A DNA stretch of 64,000 nt, taken from positions 32,022,785 through 32,086,784 of the forward strand of contig NC_053116.1 in NCBI RefSeq assembly GCF_010015445.1, in the 5' to 3' direction. A model generated the notes under the pieces. The model did no database searches, had not been told where the DNA came from, and saw only the letters and a list, made by a program, of their open reading frames with translations. Positions 10,461 to 21,612 of the stretch are shown here, piece after piece (positions within the stretch are counted from its first letter, which is position 1; each line of letters begins with the position of its first letter). The position numbers were made by a program, and so were the translations under genes. This stretch comes from Perca fluviatilis. Taxonomy: Eukaryota > Chordata > Actinopteri > Perciformes > Percidae.

Positions 10461-12218
10461 TGGCTCTTGTTCAATGCCATGAACTGTATTCCGCTCTAAT
10501 GCATTACATCCTCAAAAACCCTTCGCAAACTTTGGTAAATCGTTATTACAATTTGCTTGTAATCATTAATTTGCACAGGCAAATATTGTAAAACTGAAAC
10601 AAAACAATGTCATTGTGAAAGTTTTCCAATGAAGGTTGATTTAAGATCATTTTGAAGTATTCCTCCAGCAGCCTGTCAATGAGAAACTTCAGGTCAGGGC
10701 GTTCTGAAATGATTATGTATTCAGTGCAAAACTCTTAAGTAGCCCCTTTTTGAATTTCATCGCATCAAGGTATAACCACCGAGCTTTCCCCTTCTGTGGG
10801 TACAACATTAAGAGGATATCATGTGGGAGGTAGAGTGGGTCCACTAAGGCTCTCAGCATCACTCCACCACTGGCCTCCTCCCCAATAAACACTGGGACAG
10901 CTTCCAAACCTCCCATTGCACTTTGTGTCTGACTGATAGACAGCTATAGAGCTGTGTGCGCGTGCGTGTGCATGTACGGTGTTGTATTCTGCAGTGAAGT
11001 GTGTGTGCATTTAAGAGTGTGTGTTTGTGAATGAGAGAGTCTAAGAGAGTGGATTTAGGAGGAGGTGAGAGGTAGAAAGTGTGTAATGTGTTGTGATAGG
11101 AAACCCACTGGGAATGGCATGAGGAGCTCTGCATATCTCATAACTCGCACACATAAACATGCACACACACACCAGCTGGCTTATTCTTTCCACGTTTTGT
11201 ATGTCTGCCTGTGTGTCTGTCTGTCTGTCTGTCTCCTGTGAAGTGCTGCGAGTCCAGGTGGTTCAACTTAATCCAAAGGACACCCTGGAGAGGCACCCAC
11301 TATCTCTATCCCCATCCCCTAAGAGACGGGATCACTGAATGTGTGCATGCACTCTCTTATTGCTTACAACAGGAAAGAGAGAAGGGCATTGATGAAGAAA
11401 AATAAAGAAAAATCTCAGACTTATGCAGATAAGAGGGAGGTCAAGGATAGGGATGTGGGGATATGAGCTGTTTGTCTCCTTTCTCTTCTCTTCCTCTCCA
11501 CTCTCCTCTGCTCCCTGTCTGGATATTACCATACCGAAAATAGACACAGACTGCAGCTCTGGTTGGCAGCTCTGGTTGGCAGGGAACCATCACCTGTGTG
11601 TGTATGTGTGTGCGTGTGTGTGTGTGTGTGTGGGGGGAGGGGGGATGGATAGAAAATAGAGAAAAACTTTCGTCACACACTTAATGCCGCTAAACTATTT
11701 TCAAAAGTAATTTAGTCTCACATTAGGCCTGAAATATTGTATTTCTTAAAGCTCCATTTTTGCCTGTTGTGGTACTTTTGTTTACATCTAAAACAATAAC
11801 AAAAAACTGAAATGTCATTCTTTCCAATTCAGTTTAGATTATTTCAGGTCAGAGTTTTGAAGGGAGACTGCACTTGTACCTAGAGAGAGACGGTTTGATT
11901 ACATTTTTTCGGTGCTTCTAAAATGATACTTGTACTGTCATTTCAAATACAGGTTTGTGAATATTTAACTTTGCAGCTTTGCTGTGCCCTGATGTTTTGG
12001 AGCATTCTTGCCTTGGGTTATGCAAAATAGTCCAATCAATCAGAGCAAGTCATTTACGGTAATATCAACAAAGCAAGCATTGTTGCCTTGTAAGTCAAAT
12101 ATTTAGCTGATAGGTGAAGGAATGTTACATTTACTATTTGTATGTCACATATCACATGAAGAGATGTATCTCTTCCCTCAGTTACGCATTTCATATGTTC
12201 AGAGAATGATCCCCTAGC
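10461..12218. repeat. Plain sequence with short simple repeats
   Basis: (TCTG)n occurs at about 11212-11234 and an interrupted (TG)n run at 11594-11632 ends in a G-rich tail. Several overlapping open frames on both strands follow the TG/CA-rich composition and have no domain. No gene is supported. Confidence 0.7.
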
Positions 12219-12660
12219 TGTCAGTTGGGGTTGGAATCTTTGGGAATCTAATGATTCAATTCTGATTCAGAATAGACCCAATCACAATGTTTGTTTACAA
12301 TAACTTCCGGGTCAAAAACTCCTGTGTCCCGTACATACAATTTAACGGCACTGAGCAAACAGGGGCAAGGAACAACGTGATATACTCTCATCTCATTCAT
12401 CTAAAATGCATGTTTAATGCTTTCATATTTCAACACTTTCACTAACATTAGGTTGGAGACCTAATTTACCTGTTGGGCCACTGACTAAAGAAAATGACAG
12501 CACCCAAACTAGCAGTTGGTCAGACCGGCGATGAGATGTTGCTGTTCCTAACACTAGATTTGGTTCATCAAAGACTCTAGCTAAGCAACACAGTACAGAA
12601 AATAAGCACAGCAGACACTTTAGATAGGTTGAACCACCGCGTTTAATGATAGGCCTATAT
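12219..12660. repeat. Possible hAT left-end fragment
   Basis: TTGGGGTTGGAATCTTTGGG followed by AATCTAATGATTCAATTCTGA at about 12226 has the look of a hAT terminus with repeating GATTC motifs. Candidate partner ends at 14517 and 16335 do not share a target duplication with it, so pairing is unproven. Confidence 0.3.
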
Positions 12661-12668
12661 CTTTAAAC

Positions 12669-13079
12669 CAGGGCTGTCAAACATATGGCCCGTGGGCCAG
12701 AACCGGCCCCGCCAAAGGGTCCAATCAGGCCCACTAGATTTTGGACTTTGCAAAGTGTGAAAATTGCAGAGAAGTAATTAATTCCAATTCCAAATGTACT
12801 ACTTTAATCTCAGAAAAGATCCAAGTTCTTTTTCTGTAAATTAACGACTTTTTTCTCGGAATATCACCCCTCTCTCCCGGGTCCATAACATTATTTGGTT
12901 TCCTACATTGGCCTTAGAACGCTGTCGTAGGAGAAGCAACTTGTGTTTGCCAACATCAAGCTGACAAGAAACTCTGTGGCAGATAAAGTTTCTGATATTT
13001 CTGGAGTGGTTTACTGGTCCCACTTGAGATCAAATTAGGGTTATGTGGCCCATGAACTAAAATGAGTTTGACACTCCTG
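12669..13079. mobile_element. hAT-type miniature element (411 bp)
   Basis: The ends CAGGGCTGTCAAACATATGG and AATGAGTTTGACACTCCTG are inverted repeats of a kind widespread in vertebrate hAT derivatives. The 8-bp flanks CTTTAAAC are identical (12661-12668 and 13080-13087). There are ATGGCCCGTGGGCC and TATGTGGCCCATG subterminal blocks. No transposase. This is one of the cleanest insertions in the window. Confidence 0.9.
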
Positions 13080-13087
13080 CTTTAAAC

Positions 13088-13440
13088 GTTACAGTTAGGA
13101 CTGAAAATGACGACGGGATTAAACAAGTTTGCTGATTTCACATATCTGCAATTTAACTCAACGGCTAGTTGTCTACATGGAAGTACATTTTTGTGTTAAC
13201 TCGACATCACAGTGATTTGACATATTGATTCTCTATTCAAAACAAATTTATTCAGCTAACTAATTGATTTGAAAAAATAGAAAAGGCTTAGTAGTAGTAG
13301 TAATGATTTTACGCTCTTACTCCATTGCACTGTGCGCCAAACCATTAATTTGTGTTCTTGGTACACTAAATTGCAGCGTGGAACGTACCTGGCAGGTAAA
13401 CTAACAGCACCGTTTGATTTAACGTAAATCGGTCCTCTGT
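13088..13440. other. Plain AT-rich spacer
   Basis: No gene or repeat boundary seen. A short (TAG)n run lies at about 13291-13302. Confidence 0.4.
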
Positions 13441-13941
13441 AGTACCGACGTAATTCGGGGCACAGGGGAAGTAAAAGTAAATTGCACAGTAGCGTTCAAG
13501 CATACAAGCAGGTGCCATCTTGGAAAGCAGTCATAACGACGACCAGTCGAACGATGAACGCTGTGCAACCAGTAACATAGCTCAACCACGGCGTTTGTCG
13601 TTCGACTGGTCTGTATAAACTATTTATTTTTTATTTTTAATAAACTGTCTGTACAAGTGCAAAGTTCTCAATGCTTCAGTTTACGTATAGGGACCCTCAT
13701 TATGCTACCGTTGAAGTGTGGTGCTTTTTTGAGCCTTGTTAATGGTTTAGAAAACGCGATTTATTTTTACTTTCCCTGTGCCCCGAATACTAGCTTTAGA
13801 AGCTAATCAGCTGTTCGTGCTAGCTTGTTTCAAGCTATAGACACATTCGATTAGCATGAAAACCTATCCCAGAGAACAGTCGACTTGGTACACATGCGTT
13901 ATTAACCCCTAGGTACATTTTGTGCCGGAATTGTCCTTTAA
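13441..13941. mobile_element. Right part of a TTAA-type element with internal hairpins
   Basis: The right end GCCGGAATTGTCCT is followed by TTAA. Two inverted pairs lie inside. The stretch ATTCGGGGCACAGGGGAAG at about 13452 is mirrored by CTTTCCCTGTGCCCCGAAT at about 13771-13789. A 20-bp hairpin is formed by GACCAGTCGAACGATGAACG (about 13541) against CGTTTGTCGTTCGACTGGTC (about 13591). A similar terminus, TTAAAGGAGAATTCCGGCC, occurs at about 9338. Whether these two were one element is unresolved. Confidence 0.5.
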
Positions 13942-14530
13942 TGGCGAGGCGAAAGCGATCACGGTGCTGTTAACGTTACACTTCCTCTGAGACAAACAGG
14001 CACAACTGTGGTTTATATGCCCTGGTGACTGACTGACAGGCTGAGGTTGTAAGGCAAGGCAACTTAATTTCTACAGCACATTTCAGCAACAAGGCAATTC
14101 AAAGTGATTTACTTAAAACATAAGAGCAATTAAAAATGGTCGTGAAAACAAAACTATAGCCTACAAATACAATATACAATACAAATAGAATAATATAGCC
14201 TATAAATACAAGAATAAAAGTTACAGTGCAGTGTAAGAAAAGAATAATTATTTGATTCAATATACAGACGGTTTGGGAGGGAGAGGGATGGGTTTTATTT
14301 TATTTTTATTTATTTTTTTGAGTGTAACAGGCTCTAAATTAATAACTGAGTAATGTAATAATTACTAAGTAAAAAGGATAAATAGGTTTGGAATTATTTT
14401 TAAAATTGAAATTATTTTTTTGTTATTACACAGAAAGTACAGAAAAAAGGTACCGGAACCGAATTTTAGATACCGGTAACGGTACCGATGAAAATGTGAA
14501 CGGTGCCCAACCCTAACCTTTAGACAGTTA
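13942..14530. repeat. LINE-like 3' tail fragment and a hAT right end
   Basis: AAGGCAAGGCAACTTAATTT and CAAGGCAATTCAAAGTGATTTAC (about 14053-14115) resemble the dispersed 3' tails of fish non-LTR retrotransposons, read in antisense. At about 14446-14517 GGTACCGGAACCGAATTTTAG leading to CGGTGCCCAACCCTAA looks like a hAT right end (TTAGGGTTGGGCACCG on the other strand). No left partner is found. Confidence 0.45.
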
Positions 14531-16302
14531 GTTTATTTTGATGTATTTCTAAGGTAAGGGTTAGGATCAGACTATACATTTTGTGCATTTACACTATAAG
14601 AACTATTCTCCTATCAGAGGCGTGATATTTCTCACATAGACTTGTTGGCCTTCAGAGATTAAGCTTTGGTACATTACTCTATGTGGAGGAGATGTTTAAA
14701 GTAACACACATGAACATAGGAATAAAAATGTAAGGCTGATTAAGAGAAACTGAAAAAAGGAAAATGCAACGTGGTTGTTGGTTGTCGTAATACTTTTAAT
14801 ATCACAAATATGGTAGGATGTTGCTTTCCGATTGAGCGGCAGCTTCGGTATCAGGCGAATGTTTACCAAAAGCTTTTTACACAGAGCGTTTCACACTCTA
14901 CAGAAGGCCTTTTATAAATTTCAAGCACTGCTCCAGCGTTTTTTCATCACCAGGTGTTTACGTTATGAAAAGTTTGAGCCTGTGTCATCAAACTTCTTTG
15001 CCAATTTCCACCTCTCTCTGGGAAACGGCTGGAAAATAGAAGATGATGAAAAAACACAAAAAGCATGTGAACCCTTTTAGTGTGCCTCCCGAGCAATTTG
15101 CGGCATAAATAAATGCATCTTTCCCATATGGTGATACACAGGTAGTGAGCAGCAGTCTTGGCCAGGGTCCACCTCTATTTGTAAAGGTCAACATCTTTAC
15201 TTTAAAGAAATGTCCCCCCTGCGGTAAGCTGGCAATGTCTCCAGAGGGCCAGGGAGAGGTGAGAAAAAGAAGGGGGAGGTTAGAAAAACATTTCCCTCAA
15301 TAAAAAGTGCTGCTATTATTCATGTGGAGTGTTGAAATATACTCCCCGCAGAACTGCGGTGTGTACTCTCGTGGGGACTCAGCTGGAGTCAACTCCATTT
15401 TCAGCCTGTTGGAAGAAAGTGGCGTCTTGTAGAGGCAGAGAGCAGCGGAGAGGCTCTGAGTTGACGCTGGCACACAGGTGTTAAATGCTAAACTGCTGCT
15501 ACCTGCCAAATACGCATGCAGATGCAAACACACAGTGCAAATGTGTAAGTGCACTTGAATTTAAACACATCCACAAGCTACACACAAAAATGATTGAACA
15601 ATGATTGAACAATCATGCCAGTATGAAACACTGTCTGACTTTGAAGTAAACCTGTAGACCAGGTAAAAAGACTTGATATAAGCAATGGATCTTGCAGGTG
15701 TCGAGATGTTTCTTAAAACTAGATTATCTCCCTAAATAATTTTTTTTGAACAATACATTGATTCGATTCAAGCTATGCTGTCTTAAAATAAGGCTCGCTT
15801 AATTGTTTCAACAATTTTGTGTAATTTTCCCTAATAGTAGTGCAGAAATCTGACACAAATCAACCATTTTTTTCTGCTTGCCTTGAAAGCTAATGCTCCT
15901 GACGACATATAGCATATTCCTGGCGTTCAAGCGTTCAAGTTTAGCTCACTAGCTACAATAGTTTACCAACCAGCCTTGAAAATAGTTACTATAGGTTTGG
16001 GAAACCCATGATGCTAGATGTTGGAGAAATAATACAGACAGGACTTCATGGTGCATTCAAGTGCACCTCGTAAACTCAGTGTATTCAGATGCACCTCTAA
16101 AAAAAAAAAACTCAAGCTGTTGTTGCAAAGTACCCTTCTGCCATTTAGTGGTTCTTGTTTTTGTTGTTAAACCACAATTGACATTTAAAATAAATTATAT
16201 AAATTTGACCATTTGGCCTTTGTAATAAACAAACCAACTGTTGTTTTGATCTCTCTTTTTAAAATATTGCTTTTTTTTGTTTTAAAAGTATAATTTTAGC
16301 AT
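14531..16302. other. Plain sequence
   Basis: No repeat boundary or gene recognised. The 82-codon frame at 14832-15080 has no known domain and overlaps a minus-strand frame. Confidence 0.45.
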
Positions 16303-16567
16303 TAGTATCGGAAAAACCGAACTGATACCCAACCTCAGTTACTACATCACCATGCTTTGACGACGAGTGGATAAAACGAGGATGTGTGAGTAAATCTTTT
16401 CTGTCTGACCCAAACTTGTTGCGCAATAGTTTGACATTTAGGGAATTATGCTTACAAGCTTTCTGTTGGATAGTTAGATGAGAAGTTTGATACCTCTCAA
16501 ATATCTAAGCTGCAGCGGAATTAACAAAATCTACCTACCAGCACCTCTAAAGCTTACCAGCTAACAT
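16303..16567. repeat. Isolated hAT-like right end
   Basis: TAGTATCGGAAAAACCGAACTG followed by ATACCCAACCTCA (about 16303-16337) has the GGTTGGGTAT-type terminus on the other strand. The rest is plain sequence. Confidence 0.3.
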
Positions 16568-17040
16568 GATATATCACGTTTTTCATGTTGTTGTGTTTTC
16601 GGGTTGACTGTCCGTCTGTTTGTCCCATACTTGTGAGTGTGATATCTCAGGATTCTCTAGAGGTAATTTCTTCACATTTGGCACAAACGTCCACTTGTAC
16701 TCAAGGATGAACTGTTCATGGAACGGTCCAAAAGGTCATCATAATATTCTGCAAAAAGACTTTTCTGATCAATATTCAACACCATAACTCAGGAATAGAA
16801 GGGGAGACATTTGATCGGGTCCTGAATTGGTGACACTAAACTGCGGTACAGATCTTCTGTGCTGCCAAATTGAAGATGTGTGTGAAGCATCCATATTTCC
16901 TCCCAAAATACACTTAATACCTTTTTTATTGAATTGCTTAAAAGTCTTCACTACATGTATTATATGAGTCTGGACAGACATGGATGTAAACTGCAACTTG
17001 ACTGGCAGGTGGAGGTATACAGTACAACAATTTTGCCATT
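16568..17040. repeat. Dispersed fish repeat with GATATCTCAGGA motif
   Basis: The run from TTTTTCATGTTGTTGTG through GTCCGTCTGTTTGTCCC, GATATCTCAGGATTCTC and TTGGCACAAACGTCCACTTG to GACTGGCAGGTGGAGGTATAC matches, from memory, a repeat scattered in percomorph genomes. I do not know its class. No terminal structure is resolved. Confidence 0.45.
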
Positions 17041-17397
17041 TTACAGAGATTTATGTGCTTGGGTGGGGCCAGCAACTTCCTGGAGTCTGCGCCAGTTGCC
17101 TGGCAACTGCTCAGAACCAAGATATAGTCTTGAACTTGAACGCTTGAGAGATGTTTGAGATATGAGTGTGACGCAATCAACGTTTAAGACTTGTCATTGT
17201 CTTGATCTTGTATCTGAACCTTTAGATTTAACATCTTACTTAATCTAATGTAAGTGGTGCTTAACAATATAGTTTATTGTGGGGAGGAACAAATAAGACT
17301 TAGTTATCCTAAAACAAAATGTTTGACTCTCTTGAATTGCCTCTCTTGTTTGCATTTTTTTGTTTGTAACAATGCACAACAGGGGCAATTCCCAGAC
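17041..17397. other. Plain spacer
   Basis: Nothing recognised up to the 17.4-kb hAT target site. Confidence 0.4.
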
Positions 17398-17756
17398 TCA
17401 TAGACTAGGGGTGGTACGGTTCATGAAAAAACATCCGAACCATTCGGTTCGGAGCATTTGTGGGTTGCACGTATGTTCAGTACACTGTTAATGTGCACTA
17501 ACCACTTACTGCCGTAGTGCCCACTTTCGACACCTATGTTAAAACACTTAACGGAAACGATGAGCGGGATGAGCGTGACGTGGACAACACATGGCAGCTG
17601 ATTGGACGAACGTGTCACGTGGGTCTTGGCTGCTCCCGAATTTCAAAACAGACTCTAAAGGCGTCTCGTTTTGAATACGATCTCGTATTTTACGAAAAAA
17701 GTTCACCGAAACATGTTTCTGAAAACATTTTAAGCGAGAAGTAGGCCATACAGTTC

Positions 17757-18440
17757 AGTCCCTCCAGAAAAACACGATTATGCAATCGCATAATTCAATG
17801 CATAATCAGCCAAAGTCCGCATATTCATGCGGGGCCGCATTTTTTCAAATATGCCGTACTTTCGCCGCATAAATTGCCGATTTCCGCGCAAAATATGCGG
17901 TGCTTGCATGATTTCATAATCCCCGCATTTTCGTTGCAAAAAAGTGACATATATCTTAGCAGAACGTTGAAAAATTTTGCGTTTACTTCACACGAGCAGC
18001 CATTTTCCCCTGTTGCCATGGGAACATTATGAAGTGACGTAATTATGCGACGTGAACATCATGGAAAAGCAGGTGTTGGAGGTTGAATTTGACATGCTTT
18101 GAGTCTCTTAAGGTTGGATCCAATAAGAAAGCTATCTTAATATCTGATGTCTACTCAAATCTCTTTAAGTGCTCCTGCTGTCTTTTATTAACGATTTTTG
18201 AAAGTCTGTCTCTTTTGTATCTTTTATTTCCCTCTGTTTAGACTATTACTTTTATTTTTACTTTAATATTATATTATTTATATATATTTTTGTATCTTAT
18301 TTGTTTACTTATGCAATGACTGAATATCTGTAAACTATTTGTGGAAATTAAGTTTAAAAAAAGCAGGGTGTTGGGGGAATCACTTTTTCGCATTTTTTAA
18401 GAAAACCTGCCGCATAATCAAGGATTTTTGCCTGCAACAA
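17757..18440. repeat. Nested AT-rich repeat with CGCATAAT motifs
   Basis: The left part begins CAGTCCCTCCAGAAAAACACG at about 17755, then ATTATGCAATCGCATAATTC. The right part has GCCGCATAATCAAGG at about 18409. These motifs mark a separate hAT-like family in fish, as I recall. The right terminus is not clean, so this may be truncated. Confidence 0.4.
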
Positions 18441-18500
18441 TCACAAAAAAACTCTGCGTTTTTTTTTTTGATCGACAAAGGTCAGTTTAAAAGATTTTCA

Positions 18501-18762
18501 TCAGATTTTGAGAGGCAGCAAGCGGAGCCAACTGCACCTCAAGTGGCGTGGGGAGTGCTGCAGTTCACGTCCCGTGGGCTGCACGAAGGCTGCCCGGAGT
18601 TGGAGGATGCGCCAGCGTCGTGTAAGTCTGATGTGTGGGAACATTTTGGATTTCATGTTACCTATGATGACAGTGGAAATAAAACAATCGATAGAACTGC
18701 AGCTGTGTGCAAGCATTGTGCAACATGCATTCAATATGCTAATGTTAGCTATATATCATATT
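18501..18762 (+). pseudogene. hAT transposase fragment: N-terminal BED zinc finger
   Basis: The open frame that runs from 18339 contains SDVWEHFGFHVTYDDSG (about residues 91-107), followed by a short linker, VCKHCATCIQYAN. This is the BED finger, the DNA-binding start of hAT transposases: an aromatic W/F pair, then a Cys-x2-Cys. The His pair that should follow about 15-20 residues later is missing. Coding sequence stops at about 18762, where a non-coding dispersed repeat begins. Lying inside the 17406-19344 element, it is most likely that element's own lost transposase. Domesticated ZBED genes share this fold, but truncation argues against a host gene. Confidence 0.7.
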
Positions 18763-19080
18763 CAATTCAATTTTATTTATAGTATCAAATCATAAGAGTT
18801 ATCTCGAGACACCACATTCTATAAATTCCAAAACCCCAACAATTACAGTAATTCCCTCAAGAGCAAGCATTAGCAGTGGCTATTGCGACAGTGGTGAGGA
18901 AAAACTCCCTTTTAGGAAGAAACCTCGGCAGACCCAGACTCTTGGTAGGCATTGTCTGACGGGGCCGGTTGGGGGTTTGATGAACAGTAGCAAATAATAG
19001 TCACATTAAAGATAATGGAACAGTGACTTCGAAGGTCATCGTGGAAGTTCATGTCATAGCAGGGCACATTGTGTCATACT
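18763..19080. repeat. Dispersed repeat inside the hAT element
   Basis: From CAATTTTATTTATAGTATCA through TTGCGACAGTGGTGAGGAAA, AACTCCCTTTTAGGAAGAAA and CCTCGGCAGACCCAGACTCT this matches a family I remember as frequent in percomorph fish. Its class is uncertain to me. It interrupts the BED-finger frame. Confidence 0.5.
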
Positions 19081-19352
19081 GAGTAGTGCAGTCTCCAGTA
19101 CCGGATCCTGACTACTCTGTGCGTATGAACATCACAGCAGGGCGTTGCGGGATGTAACGTGGCACTGCAGAGCATGGGTGGACGCGGCGGACGCAGCAGG
19201 ACGCAGCCGGGAATTGTGCTGAAGTATATTTCTGGAGTGCTAAAGATTAAAAGAAAAATTAGCAAGAACCGTACAGAACTGAAACTAGTGTCCCTAAAAC
19301 CGTGATACGAACCGAACCGGGTTTTGTGAACCGTGCCACCCCTATCATAGAC

Positions 19353-21285
19353 AGACACACATCAACAGCATCCCTCTCTCCTGTCCTTCACACAACTCTC
19401 CCATTGGGCCCTGTCATCGCCAAAGAGGGACAAATGGGAGATGAGGAAGATGGAGAGGTGTGAAATTGCTGCCTGGACCCTACAATCTTGCCTACTGTTA
19501 AATGTTTTGTGTGTGGGTGTGTGGGTGTGTGTGTTGGTGTTGTCTCCGAGCCTGTCTGCTTGCTTAAATTGTCTGCCATCTTGTTTATCTGTGTGTGCGC
19601 GTGCATGCATTTTGACATTATCCTCGTTTGCCAGGAAAACGTCTCTCCAGAGACCAACAGCATGCCGCCACTCTTCTCCGAGGTGTCAGAATGTTGTTTC
19701 CTGCAAACAAAGTGATGACATCCTGTCTATGATTCAGATCGTCCGCATAGAGTCACACGGGACAGAGCGACTGCTCCAGCCTCGTAATTCAAATAGAGTG
19801 CCCAAGTGGGCTCAGGAATAAGAATAACGGACACATTTTGATGACACTTTTCCACTAAGTCAACAAATATAGAAAATCAAGCCTGGTCTGCATGCTTTGT
19901 GCACAAATACTGTACTTCTCTACATGAGTATCAGCAGTGTTGGCTTACATCAGTGACTTCAAAAGAAGTGTCCTTTCTTGTCAGGCAGCACTGCCACACT
20001 TAGCATGATAAAGCAGCAGAAGGTCTTACTTAAGTAGGACCATTCGAAAACCACTAGAGGAGGAACAATATTGAGATGATGTCAAGGCAGAATTGCTTAG
20101 CCTCACCACAACTTTTCTGTGTCAAAAAAGACATTTTGAAAGCCTCATTTGCAAGCTAATGCACTGCCAATCTGCAATGGATGTGTACTTTTGATTCAAT
20201 CACTGTCAGTCTGTGGCCCCGGCTGATATAAACTGCCTCCGTCTCAGAGACAGGTGTTAATCTCAGGACTCAGTGTGAAAGTTGTAGTCTGACAGCTCAC
20301 ATTATGTCTTCAGCCTGATACATTTTGCATTCGATCAGGACATGCACATATTTCCACATGTACGTACAGCCATATTTTAACTTTGTGTAACAATATAAAC
20401 TTTTCAGCAGCGTTTCCCCACTTAAAAGTTCTTAAGCAGTTGTGGCCCATAAGGGGTTAATATACCATGCCACCATGTCTTTGTAATGAACATAACAGTA
20501 CAGTTTGGAGAATTGTTTACAAAACAGTGAATCAGGTGAATTCACAAAATATTGCACGGCTTTTGGGGTAAACCTTCACAAATAAGTAAGACAAAAAAAA
20601 GTGTAATTTGTTAAAGCACCTACAAAGGGTAGTTGCACTCCTAAATTTGCTGCCAAGAAAATAGCGTCTCGTGTCTGTGCTATTTGCACATATTTAAATG
20701 AGGTAACATATACATACATATACATCTGCCACAAAATGTACCCCTTTCTATGTAAATGAGCCTCATTGCAAAAATAATCAGATAGTTGGTGGTAATGAAG
20801 CACATTTATAAGGGATGTCCTCCTCCGCTTCAAATCATGCCATCTTCTTTTACAGTCTGAAGGTGTGTGTTTGAAAACAGCAACAGCACTGACAGACTGG
20901 GATATAAAATCTCTCTGTCGCTTTTAAATTCCTTGCCTTCAGTCAGAAATGTCATTTTGCTTTTTCTCTCTGCCTTTTTCCTGCCTACTGTGTTCTTGGC
21001 GCAAAGGCAACATTTCTACTTTGCCACACTGATAATTGCAAACAGACACAACAAAAAGCTGTAAAACGTTCTGGGCGTGTTTGCGCTGTAATATAGCGCA
21101 ATATAGTTTGTGAATTGGCCCTTAAGACGGGGTAGATATCGGTTGCAAGTGATGGGCAATTCAAGGTGTTATCAGCGGTCACAATTCTTTCTTTGTGACT
21201 GTCCCGGTGAATGCATTTTATTTCAAAATTGATAGAGATGTTTTAGGTTTACTGTTTTCCTTGTGCCAGTGATGGAACCAAAGAC
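19353..21285. other. Plain sequence
   Basis: No gene recognised. TG-rich stretches at 19508-19536 account for the longer frames on both strands (19388-19821), which show no domain. Confidence 0.45.
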
Positions 21286-21430
21286 AGGGTTGGAAATTGG
21301 CACCAGCCACCTGTCTGCACCTCGCTTCACTCACTAACCAAAAAAAGAAAGAAGTTAATCTATTGAGTGGCTGGTAGTTTTTGCTATTCACCAGCTAAGT
21401 GGCCGGTGGACAAATAAATTCTGAACCCTG
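21286..21430. mobile_element. Possible very short hAT-like element (about 145 bp)
   Basis: CAGGGTTGGAAATTGGCACC at the left and AAATTCTGAACCCTG at the right form an inverted pair (CAGGGTT, then AAATT or GAATTT). No matching 8-bp flanks are seen, so this is tentative. Confidence 0.35.
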
Positions 21431-21488
21431 GTTATGGAAACAGCTCAGTAGAGGGCGTTCTGAGTTATGCCATGTCAGAGTTACGCTC

Positions 21489-21510
21489 ACATAATAATAA
21501 TAATAATAAT

Positions 21511-21541
<31 letters not shown>

Positions 21542-21612
21542 TAATAATAATAATACGCTTTATTTGTATAGCACCTTTCATACACAGAATGCAGCTCTAA
21601 GTGCTTTACATT
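21489..21612 (-). repeat. (TAA)n tract with LINE-like tail, antisense
   Basis: An interrupted ATA/TAA run covers 21492-21554 and continues into CGCTTTATTTGTATAGCACC and AAGTGCTTTACA. Read on the minus strand this is a GGTGCTATACAAATAAAGCG tail followed by (TTA)n, a typical 3' end of a fish non-LTR retroposon. Confidence 0.6.

Larger units (their letters stand above)
17406..19344 (+). mobile_element. 1.94-kb hAT transposon with target duplication
   Basis: The ends TAGGGGTGGTACGGTTCATG and GAACCGTGCCACCCCTA are inverted repeats, with GGTTCGG and GAACCGAACC subterminal motifs. The flanks TCATAGAC are identical at 17398-17405 and 19345-19352. Inside are, in order: a possible nested repeat rich in CGCATAAT/ATTATGCG motifs (about 17757-18440), a BED-finger coding remnant (18600-18760), and a dispersed repeat starting ATTCAATTTTATTTATAGTA (about 18760-19080). 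A complete hAT needs about 600 codons of transposase, which is not present. Confidence 0.85.

Noticed and set aside
9338..13941. One 4.6-kb TTAA element with ends AGGAGAATTCCGGC and GCCGGAATTGTCCT
   Set aside because: The ends are similar and TTAA-flanked, but the interval holds unrelated elements and no transposase; two separate copies that each lost one end fit as well.
12219..16337. One 4.1-kb hAT with ends at 12226 and 16335
   Set aside because: The terminal sequences are only loosely similar and the flanks do not share an 8-bp duplication.
19388..19821. Overlapping 91-126-codon frames on both strands
   Set aside because: They depend on TG-rich sequence lacking stops; no domain.
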